A DNA stretch of 64,000 nucleotides, taken from assembly GCF_040712315.1 (NCBI RefSeq), contig NC_134018.1, positions 39,309,335 to 39,373,334 of the forward strand. Direction: 5' to 3'. Position numbers and translations under genes: made by a program. Below, one piece after another: positions 55,451 to 64,000 of this stretch. How positions within the stretch are numbered: the first letter of the stretch is position 1; every line of letters begins with the position of its first letter. The notes under the pieces were generated by a model that saw only the letters and a list, made by a program, of their open reading frames with translations, was not told the origin of the DNA and searched no databases. The DNA comes from Castanea sativa (Eukaryota; Streptophyta; Magnoliopsida; Fagales; Fagaceae).

Positions 55451-56573
55451 TTAAGACTAGGTTATGCCACTTCTTAACAGTATTTTTCATCTCAGATCAT
55501 GAAAGAAAGAAAGAATTAGTTTATTTATATACTTCCACACATTAGTGACACAAATGGGGGTTACACCTTTGTTTTTTTTTAACCCACTCCCATATGTCGT
55601 ATGTGTATGTTTTATATATGGAGAGAGAGTCCAATTGAATAGGGGGTATCTTGGATGATTAGGTCATGTCCAATTGTCCACTAATAATAGGTAATTAGGT
55701 AGACCAAGCAAAGCTTGGCCAAATTCTAACACACCCGACACCAGTACCAGCAATCAACAATGCGACAAGCAGATCGAGGATTTTAAAAGCAAATTATGGA
55801 TTCCTACGATGAAATCCTTCAAAGTATATTCTATCAATTAAATATAAGTCGATAAAAGATTTGGTTGAAATAACGTTTACTGTCACAAATCTCATTTAGA
55901 TGGTTTTTACATTATTACAAATCTCTAAGCGTAGTGCTTCTTCTTTTAGTATCCAATATAGAGCTAATAAAAGACATTCAATCATATGTCACTTAGCAGC
56001 GCAATTGACTATAATCTATATTACTGTCAAATTAAAAAAAAAAAAAAATCTATATTGCTGTCCTTTGCATGATATCATATTCATATGATGGGCATGGATT
56101 GTACTTCTATTTTGTCTTTTTAGAAATTTTATTTATTGATCAATTAAGTGCGGTGAAATGGACAGCGATCAATGTGATTATGTGAGTAGACGTGATTTTG
56201 TAAATGTACGAGGCGGATGGAAGCGGGTGTTAAAAGTTAAAGATTATTCTTTTTTTTTTTTTTTTTTTTCTTTCTTTCTGTTTTCATGGAAGTTAAAGAT
56301 TATGCAATTAATTTTAGGAAGATTGGTTTACATAAACAGTACAGTGTAAATTGTACATATTCAATACACACTTTTTTTCAATGAGGCTAATATTTGCCAT
56401 TTTGGGAAAAAAGTGCACAATCTTTTTAACTACAATGTACACTTTACATAAGCAATCAAATATAAAAATATATTTTTCCTTAATTTTATTTTGAACACAG
56501 ATCAAGTTTGAACTAATCATAATTCTAAGAAAAAATTATATTTTACTCCTTTAAACTATACCATCTTTTATAT
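55451..56573. other. Intergenic, nothing recognised
   Basis: AT-rich with GA and T runs (T run near 56250). Frames at 55900-56088 and 56158-56349 have no recognisable domain. Confidence 0.5.
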
Positions 56574-56754
56574 TTAGAGTCTGTTTGGATACCGCTTATT
56601 GCTGAAAACTAAAAACTTATTGCTGAAAACACTGTAGCAAAATAATTTTTATATATGTGAATAGTGTCGTGAGACCCAGTTTTAAAGCAAAATTTGCGTT
56701 TTTTCGTAATTGCGGGTCCTATGAACAGTGCACGGGGCCTAGAGAAAAAAATGC
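56574..56754. mobile_element. PIF/Harbinger-like terminal fragment
   Basis: Begins GAGTCTGTTTGGATACCGC right after TTA, then gctgaaaacactgtagcaaa and gtgaatagtgtcgtgagacc, a composition I associate with a common plant Harbinger-like family. Only one end is seen; another element follows. Confidence 0.5.
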
Positions 56755-57662
56755 CAAATGCCCCATTTATCAGTGCTATCCACACTCACATTTATAGCAA
56801 CCGTATCAGAGGTTGCAAAATTGTGCAAAATACAAAAAGTGGTTAATGTTATACATTTTAACCAAAATAACACCCAAATCAGTGCTTGCAAAATGGTACA
56901 TATATATATAACTGCTACAGTAACCGTGCAAATATGTACAGTTACTGTAGCTTTCTATTTGATTTTTTAATTGTTTTTTCTCTCTCCTTTCTCATCTAAT
57001 TCTCTCTCTCTCCCCCTCTATTCTCTTTCTCCTCTATCTACTTGAATCCAACATAAAATTTATACAAATCATCAAATTCTTCAAATTTATTCTAAATCTA
57101 GATCCCAAATTCATCAAACCCTCTCCTAAAAAAAAATCCCATCAAACCCATAATACTAATCAAACCTAAAATGCAAAAGTGAAGAAGAAGAAAATACTGA
57201 AGAGGAAGAAGAATTTTGCAGAAGAAGAAGCAGCAGTAGCAGCGGAGAAATCTGCCTAAAATCACCGCTCACAGTAGCGGTGAAATCCGCCCAAAACCAC
57301 CACCCAAAATCAAACCCAAATTGCAAACCCAAAATCACCACCCATAGTGAAACCCAAATTGAAAAAGAAGAAGAAGAATGAGAAAAAGAAAAAAGAAGAA
57401 AGAAAAGAAAGGAGAATGAGAAAAAGAAAGATAGTGTTTAGAGAAAAGGAAAGAGTGAGTGGTGTGGGTTAAAAGTTGGTGGGGTCATTTGGCTAGGTGT
57501 GAAATAATTAAAAAAATGTGAGGAAAATATTACTTAAATAAAAGAGAGTGTAGAATAGATAAACTGATGTGGGTACTTTGTAAAAGTGATGATATAAAAT
57601 AAAAAAATAGGTTCTTTTTATAAAATAGACATAAATTTTTAGAAGGACTGATGTTGTTTCTC
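56755..57662. mobile_element. Non-autonomous element with CTACAGT hairpin
   Basis: The left end aatgccccatttatcagtgc and right end ggactgatgttgtttctc (before TTA) are weakly inverted and resemble the ends of the 12617 element. It contains a hairpin GCTACAGTAAC / GTTACTGTAGC (56914-56924 and 56941-56951), followed by CT-rich then GAA-rich tracts, the same internal layout as the 12617 element. No transposase. Boundaries approximate. Confidence 0.5.
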
Positions 57663-57893
57663 TTACCTCCCTAAATTATGAGAGAATGCATACTTTACCT
57701 TCCTAAATTATCACCCTTGTAGCATTTGCCTTCCTAAACTATGAGAGTGCATACTTACCTTCTTAACTATTATTTATGTAACACTTTGCATCTTATCCTA
57801 TGGGTAATTGTTTAGAGAAGTAAATGAGCATTCTCATAATTTAGGAGAGTAAAGTGTAAATTCTCATAATTTAGGGGAGTAAGTGTAAAAATG
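57663..57893. repeat. Small fold-back repeat
   Basis: The left half (tacctccctaaattatgagag, actttaccttcctaaattat) is repeated in inverted form in the right half (ctcataatttaggagagtaaa, ctcataatttaggggagtaa). About 230 bp, non-coding, between the CTACAGT element and the LINE tail. Confidence 0.6.
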
Positions 57894-58084
57894 AGTATAG
57901 TCTAGACAATATATTTAAGTTTTGGTTTATTATTATTTTTTGAACGAATGGTAGAAACTTTATTGAATCAAACTCATGATAATCCAAGTAAGGCCAAAGC
58001 TACAATAGCTTGGCGTGGGGGGTATTGACTACATCCATTGTCATGACCCTGGTGGAAAAAAGACACTAGCGTGACTCTATATCA

Positions 58085-59270
58085 ACTCACAATTTGTTGT
58101 GCCGCCATACATGTTTGGTATTCTGTTAACACGCTATTTTCTCTCTCCATGATGATCCTTGGCTGAAGCTGAACATGATAAAAAAAAAAAAAAAAACTTA
58201 TTCCTTGCATTCCAAATGCTTTAAGTCGTGACTGCCCACCTGTCCAGATTTTCTTCTTCCAAAGTTGTTTGCATTTTTTTGAATAGCCAAAAGAAATCAT
58301 TCACATCATTGCTGCATTTCTGAACTCGGCCGCTTATCAAAGCCCACACATTCCGTGCAAATGGGCAAGACCAAAGCACATGGGATGTTGTTTTTGGTTC
58401 CTGTCGACAGAATTCACATGTTGCCTTAATTCGAACTTTCCTTCGACATAGGTTATTCCTCATAGGTAGGCAGTTGCAACATGCTCTCCATATGAAGGTC
58501 TGCACTTTTAGGGGGACATTCGGCTTCCAAATTCTTCCTCATGTTGTGCCATGTTCTCGAGCTGAAGAGTGCTCTGCCTAACTAGCAGATTTCAGTTTGA
58601 GAGCAACTCGGTATGCTGACTTAACCGAGAATTTTTGTGTCTTATTCTCTATCCATGTCAGAGTATCTTGTGAGTCGAGGTGGTTAAGTGGGAGAGCTAA
58701 TATTTCTGCACATGTGCTTTGGGTGAATGTAGCCACCAGCTTGCCCTTGTCCCATTGTCTTGTATCATGGTTGATCAAGTCGCTCACTCGCATCTGCTCA
58801 TCAGGTTCATGAAGGAAAATCGGTCCATTATGCAGCCATTTGTGTGATAAGACCCCAATGTTTCGGCCATCTCCAACCTTTTGTGTAGACCCCTCTCTTA
58901 TCACATCTCTTGCAGCCAAGAGTGACCTCCAAACAAAAGATGGATTTGTGCCCAACTCTGCCATCATAAAGCTACAGTTAGGGAAGTACCTTGCCTTGTA
59001 GACTTTATAGAAGAGTGATTGGTTATTATGAATGAGCCTCCATGCTTGCTTGGCCAACATTGCCAAATTGAAAGCTGATACATCTCGAAACCCCATTCCT
59101 CCCTTCTTTTTATGTGTACACAGTTTTTGCCAATTAATCCAATGGATCTTCCTTTCATCCTTGGTTTGTCCCCACCAATACTTTGACAAAATTGAATTGA
59201 TGTTGTCACAAATAACTTTGGGGATTTTGAACAAACTCATAGAATAGGTCGGTATGGCTTGTGCCACCAT
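58085..59270 (-). pseudogene. LINE ORF2 C-terminal region
   Basis: After the RT palm: AIPTYSMSLFKIPK, KYWWGQ, KGGMGFRDVSAFNLAMLAKQ, then to about 58578. After a frameshift, MQTFIWRACCNCLPMRNNL and CEFCRQEPKTTSHVLWSCPFA (zf-RVT, 58505-58221). A stop follows WAVTT, then a fragment with NARNKF and, in another frame, ENSVLTEYQTCMAAQQ, which are scraps of the region leading to RNase H. The RNase H catalytic core itself is not found. Confidence 0.8.
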
Positions 59271-59283
59271 CTTAATTAGGATC

Positions 59284-60860
59284 TCACGGCCAGCTTTGGA
59301 ATATAAACTTCTCCTTCCACCCCATCACCCTCTTGGTTATTTTTTCTTGGAGCTCTTTAAAGGTATTGACCTTTGATTTTCCACTTGCCATAGGTAGACC
59401 CAGGTATGTCTCGGTGTTAGACATAATCCTTCCCCCCAACAGTTGTTGAATTGCTCTTCTCACCTCTGTCTTGGTATTGGTGCTAAACAACAGTGAAGTT
59501 TTTTGTCTATTAATTGCTTGTCCCGATGCAGCCTCATAAGTCTCCAAAAGATTAAGTAACCGCTTGCACTTTTCCACGGTGGCTCGACAAAATAGGAGGC
59601 TATCATCCGCAAACAAAAGGTGAGAGATGCACACCCCTTGTTGGCTAGATTTTATGCCTCTTAACCGGTGGCTTTCTTCGGCTTTCCTTAGCATAGAAAA
59701 TAAGCCTTCAGCACAAAGCAAAAACAAGTATGGTGAGAGTGGGTCTCCTTGCTTTATACCTCTTGATGGGGTGATGAAGCCTCGTGATTCCCCATTGATT
59801 AGAACGGAATATGAGGCCGTGGTAATTGTTTCCATGGCCAAGTCCACCCATCTTGGGTCAAAGCCCAATTTTAGCATTATCTGGCGCAAGAATCCCCACT
59901 TCACCCTATCATAAGCCTTGCTGATATCCAATTTGACTACCATTTGTCCCATCCTCCATTTTCTTCGGTTCCGCATCCTGTGTAACAACTCATAGGCTAC
60001 AGTAGTGTTATCAGTAATAAGGCGGTTAGGAACAAATGCATTTTGGGCATCAGAGATAACCATAGGGGGTACAAGTTTCAAACGATTAGCTAGGACATTA
60101 GAAACAATTTTGGAAATTACATTGCCCAAACTTATTGGCCTATAATCAAACACGTGTTTGAGATCATTATTTTTTGGGATCAATACAATATGGGTATAAT
60201 TCATCTTTTGCAACATATGACCAGAATTTAAAACTGAAAGAACTGCAGTTGTTACATCTTGACCCACTATATGCCAAAAATTTTGAAAGAAAAAAGGGGA
60301 CATACCATCTAGTCCTGGAGCTTTTGATGGATGCATCTGAAACAAGGCTTGCTTGACCTCCTCCGAATTATACCTTTGGAGTAAAGTACTATTCATTTGT
60401 GGAGTAACCAAGTGATCCACAGAGTTCAAGACCCCATCAAAATAAGTTGGGTTCAATGATGTAAATAAGTCCTGGAAATAATGGATCGCTATTTCTGCAA
60501 TTTGGTCCTCAGAAGTGCACCATTCCCCACTCTAAGATGTGATCCCAGAAATGTGATTTTTTCGACGCCGCTAATTGGCTCTTTGATGGAAAATTTTCGT
60601 TTTTTTTATCACTTGCTGGTAGCCAAATGAATCTTGATCTCTGGCGCCAGAAAATCTCATCTTAATAGAGGAGTGCGTTGATGTCATTCTTTAGAGTTCT
60701 TATTAATGGCTGGTTATCCAAGTCATTTTGTAGAGATAGCTCCTTTAAGGCCACTTGCTTTTCTTGGATTTGTGTTTGAAAATTCTCAAATATGGTGCTA
60801 CTCCATGTGGCTAGTGCTTGCCTGCATTTTTTGATCTTATCAAACAGGCGATACATAGGG
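59284..60860 (-). pseudogene. LINE ORF2 reverse transcriptase
   Basis: The open 390-codon stretch 60456-59284 (minus) holds the RT domain: KAPGLDGMSPFFFQ, IVLIPKNN, DYRPISLGNVISKI, KLDISKAYDRVKW (first catalytic Asp), GIKQGDPLSPYLF and LLFADDSLLF (FADD catalytic pair), then TSLLFS and YLGLPM. All RT catalytic Asp residues are present, making this the best-preserved enzyme domain in the window. The upstream connection (60856-60662, RLFDKIKKCRQAL segment) is separated by stops and frame changes, so no complete ORF2 exists. RT would copy the LINE RNA at a nicked target. Confidence 0.85.
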
Positions 60861-60883
60861 CTGCCTCCTTCAATTTTCGATTC

Positions 60884-61717
60884 TCATGATGCATGGAGCA
60901 CCTCTTCATAACCAGGTTGGCACACCCATTTTTCTTCAAACCTCCTTGGAATTTTCCTCTTCCTGCAATTCTGATTTGGCTTGGACAGATTTATGAGAAT
61001 GGAAATATGATCCGAATAGGTAGATTGGAGATGAGTTACCTTAGAGCAAGGAAACGTAGCTCTCCATTCAAAGGTTGCACATGCTCTGTCCAAGCGCTCT
61101 TGTACAAACTCTTCCCCAGGGCGACCATTGTTCCATGTGAATTTATTTCCTTGAAAGCCCATATCCACCAGCCCGCAATGGAGTAGTGTAGAGCGAAACT
61201 CCATCATTGGTCGTTGCTGTTTCGATAATCTGCCTTGCTTCTCAGAGGAGGTTAAGATCTCATTAAAATCACCACAACATAGCCCTAGGACTGATAATCT
61301 AGTGTGGAGATGTTTTAGGAGCTGCCATGATTCCTTTTTCTGACTCTCCTCCGGCCAACCGTAGAATCTCGTCAACCTCCACGGGTGTTGTTCGTCATTG
61401 AGTATGAGAGCGTTTATGTGATGGGGTGAGTAGGTTTGGATGCGTAAATTAACCTCTTCCTTTTGTTTCTCTAATTTCTTCCAAGTTCCTTTTGCTCTTT
61501 CACGTGCTGAATGTTTTTTCCCCAGGTCATGTGGCTTCGCACGTGAGTTTTTAGTTGTCATGGATGGGTTATTATCACGCAAGTATTCAACTAGGACACT
61601 ATATAGGTCATTGGATGAATTCAGATTCTTTACACCAGGCACGTTTCTTGTTTCCTTAGTAATTGCAGTTTCGGTTTTGGATGGAATAACTTCTGAGATA
61701 TTATCCCCAATTAGCAC
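60884..61717 (-). pseudogene. LINE ORF1 tail fused to truncated endonuclease
   Basis: A 277-codon open frame. The first about 90 residues are Lys/Arg/Thr-rich and look like the end of ORF1 (KPHDLGKKHSARERAKGTWK). It then passes without interruption into the second half of the AP-type endonuclease: FYGWPEE, GLCCGDFNEIL with the catalytic Asp/Asn, FTWNNGRPG, QERLDRACA and YSDHISI with the terminal His. The endonuclease start, including its first Asn and its Glu, is missing, so it could not nick DNA. The junction lies near residue 89. Confidence 0.75.
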
Positions 61718-61730
61718 ACTACTTTATGAT

Positions 61731-62566
61731 TCATGCTGGACCGTTGTCTCCATTATTCCCATTACCATGATTGGCATTGAATGCACCATAATTTTGGGGT
61801 ATTGGAGATTTGGTTGTCTGAAACGGCGTTTGACTGCTGCTGACGTTCACCAACAGGCCAGCAGTCCTTGGTGGTTTTTGTGGTTCAGACCCGCTCCTTG
61901 TGCTATTTTCTTCCTGCCACTGATGACCTGCCTTCAGCCACTCTCCATATGGAGGTTCCACCTGTCTCGAGTCCCTTGGTGTAGAGTAGTCCTTTGCCTT
62001 ATGTCCAAAGATTCCACAATTAAAACAAAGACCAACAAGGCGTTCGTATTTGAACCCAATTCGCAGCTTGTCTTCCTCCAGGCTTAAAACAACCCCCCTG
62101 CAGATAGGCTTGTCTAAGGGAACCTCCACTCTTATTCTGATGAACCTGGCTTGGTCCGTCGTAAATGCCATTGCATCAATCTCCACCACCTTTCCAATTC
62201 CATTCTCGATATCTCTTCCAGTCTCCTCCATTAGAAGATCAAATGGTAAACCCCAAATCTGAATCCAAATTAGGAGCGTTTGGAATGTCACTGATGCAGC
62301 TGTCATGCCTCTCTCCCACCGTCGTAGTACTAGTGGGTGATTATCAAAACTCCACGAACCATTATTCAACACCCATTTTAACAGACTCTCCAAGGTGAAC
62401 CCCTTTTTCCACACCGCTCTAAGCGTGGCCTTGGCCGCTCTTTGGTTGTAAGGTTGAGTTGTTAGGAAATTGCCTACAAGACTTAGTGAGCATTCTTCTA
62501 GAATTTCCTTTCTCCGTGTTACTCTCACCTAACACATTTCCCCTCCTACTCCGTCAAATTGATCCA
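61731..62566 (-). pseudogene. LINE ORF1 (DUF4283 and zinc knuckle)
   Basis: In minus orientation: ATG near 62566 (MDQFDGVGGEMC), a TAG twelve codons in, then an open 265 codons. DUF4283 features: CSLSLVGNFLT, NQRAAKATLRAVW, WVLNNGSWSFDNH, VLRRWERGMT and WGLPFDLL. About 20 residues seem to be missing between the AVWKKG and LLKWVL segments. The zinc knuckle CFNCGIFGHKAKDY ends in Tyr where the fourth ligand should be Cys. ORF1 proteins bind LINE RNA; this one is damaged. Confidence 0.8.
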
Positions 62567-62570
62567 TTGT

Positions 62571-63037
62571 AAACGTTCAATGAAATTGCCATCCATGTTG
62601 AGACCCTCACCTTACTACAAGAAAACCCTTTCCAAAAGAAAAGGAAGTAAGACTCACCTTATGTGAGAAGAAAGACTCACCCTATGTGAGAAGAAAAGAG
62701 TTTGTTCAAACTAACTATTTTTTTAAACACAAAGAAATTGTTTTTCTTTTTTTCCTTTTTATTAGCGCGGATGTTTCATGTTTACATCTATTCAAGTATT
62801 GACAACATGGTTTATTTTCTTATTAAGTTAGTTTAAATTTATTCACGAGTTACTTCATTAATTTATTATTTTCCCATATATAATATATCCTAATAATTTC
62901 TATGATCAAAAGTCTTTACCTTGTCACAAATCTATACTATAAATTAATGATTAATAAATTATAGTTAAAATTATTTTATTTGAATTAAATAGACGAAAAT
63001 GATTTTTTTATGAACTTATAAAAATTAGATTCACTAA

Positions 63038-63105
<68 letters not shown>

Positions 63106-63559
63106 GTAATACAAAATGACTATTTTTATTTTAAATAAATTACAAATAATAATTAGATGTTTTATGAACTTATTTACAAATTTACACAATTCATACTCAA
63201 GTTTATATATTTTAATGTTAAAAGTTTTGTAACATGTACAACTGATACTTTCTAATGTTTTTAATGGAGATTTTTAGGATTAAAATTCTCCTCCCCCAAC
63301 TATCAAAATATATTAAGAAAGGGAATTATCATAATACGTGTATTAGACACACACACACACTCTTTAATTAAGTCTCATACTTACAAGTTTGTTTCATGAT
63401 CACGTTATTATGTTAGAGCTCAGTTTGTTTAATAATTTTTTAAAGATATTGGTTAACCCTAACTCCTATATACTCTACTAAGGGCTATTTGTAACATAGA
63501 CTTCAGAATAGTAAAGAAGTAGCTATTAATGGTTTTATCTCGTAAACGTAAGCAGTCTT
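62571..63559. other. Intergenic with long TA microsatellite
   Basis: AT-rich; TA microsatellite at 63042-63102 and CA tract near 63348. cttactacaagaaaa at about 62613 resembles a degraded CACTA terminus but has no partner. gactcaccttatgtgagaag is duplicated with change at 62652-62695. No gene. Confidence 0.5.
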
Positions 63560-64000
63560 ATATGTTGGGTTAAGAAAGCTTGGCCTCGGTTAATTAATTT
63601 AATTACCTAAGTTGATTAATTAGATTAAATAACACGCAAATTGTGGAGGCACCAATAAATCACCAAATAAACTAAATGCAGCGAAAATTAAATTAACACA
63701 GTGATTTGTTGACAAATGGGGAAAACCTTTGTAAGGCAAAAACCCCATCGGGTGAATTTAAGGTCACTACTCCAAAAAATCCACTAATCAATAATCAAGC
63801 GGTTACATATATGAGGAATCTTATCACTACCCTGTTCTATCCCAAAATACCAACCTACAGTTAAATCTTCGCTCCAATACCCAATTGGACTTGATCTTGT
63901 AGTAGCATTCTTTCCTTTGATGTACAAATTTCCAATTTGTGATTAACTCCTTTGCAGGAATCCCAGTATATGACTAATTCCAGCAACTTGAATGATTTTT
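63560..64000. repeat. LTR-like repeat running off the window
   Basis: The texture (gcagcgaaaattaaatta, tgttgacaaatggggaaaac, ctttgtaaggcaaaaacccc) resembles antisense LTR or leader sequence of plant retroelements and is similar in character to 1420-2360. The end is outside the window. Classification is an impression. Confidence 0.3.

Larger units (their letters stand above)
57930..62570 (-). mobile_element. L1-type LINE retrotransposon, internally deleted
   Basis: On the minus strand, ORF1 (DUF4283 plus zinc knuckle), then ORF2 with endonuclease, reverse transcriptase and the zf-RVT region, then a 3' UTR ending in an A/AAT-rich tail (plus-strand 57925-57940). A deletion fuses the ORF1 tail to the middle of the endonuclease, and the RNase H part is reduced to fragments. 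No target-site duplication was located, and the 5' boundary is approximate. Confidence 0.85.

Noticed and set aside
61440..62087. 215-codon + strand frame
   Set aside because: Antisense shadow of LINE ORF1 and endonuclease. Domain motifs are on the minus strand.
62608..62640. tactacaagaaaa as another CACTA end
   Set aside because: One degenerate match with no subterminal repeats and no partner end in the window.

Overview
This 64 kb window looks like nuclear DNA from a eudicot plant, probably a woody species. It is strongly AT-rich, dense in poly-A/T and TA, CT and AC microsatellites, and packed with nested plant transposons: Ty1/copia, Ty3/gypsy, L1-type LINE, SINE, CACTA, hAT, MULE and PIF/Harbinger. 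Several repeat families are ones I associate with Fagales, but that is only an impression. There are no prokaryotic operons, rRNA genes or convincing tRNA genes.

The only intact host genes I can support are two small intronless genes in tandem on the + strand, at 19566-19889 (107 aa) and 22930-23256 (108 aa). They are diverged duplicates. Each has an N-terminal KEN box, a destruction box of the RxxLxxIxN type, a basic cluster and the same C-terminal LRMGFR. Both upstream regions keep E2F-type sites and matching CT-rich leaders. They read as E2F-driven, APC/C-targeted cell-cycle micro-proteins, but I cannot name the family.

Layout. 1-18.9 kb: intergenic DNA with short non-autonomous elements. 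These are a Tourist-like MITE (3820-4146), a 70-nt-arm hairpin (5045-5206), a SINE (5331-5500), a 1.35 kb fold-back with a GT-rich payload (10527-11879), a PIF/Harbinger element (12617-13591), a GC-rich hAT element (15842-16538) and a MULE MITE (18219-18408). 18.9-23.3 kb: the KEN/D-box gene pair. 24.8-39.6 kb: a decayed CACTA element on the - strand. It keeps Transposase_24, DUF4218 and DUF4216 gene remnants, lacks the catalytic transposase, and carries a nested hAT element, a solo LTR and a 315-bp tandem array. 40.4-44.6 kb: a copia remnant on the + strand. Its gag is split by an insertion that carries a captured first exon resembling UPF3, the nonsense-mediated-decay factor. 44.8-50.8 kb: a complete-length but dead copia element on the - strand, with LTRs, PBS and a target-site duplication. 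A GC-rich hAT element sits in its reverse transcriptase. 51.0-52.6 kb: a gypsy pol remnant on the + strand. 54.36-54.90 kb: another hAT element. 56.6-57.9 kb: PIF-like and fold-back elements. 57.9-62.6 kb: an L1-type LINE on the - strand with a large internal deletion. 63.56 kb to the end: an LTR-like repeat.

Most transposon genes here are dead. The gene pair and the UPF3-like capture are the parts most worth following up. Element boundaries given as exact rest on target-site duplications or terminal repeats read by eye; the others are approximate. Protein family names come from recognising motifs, not from a database search.
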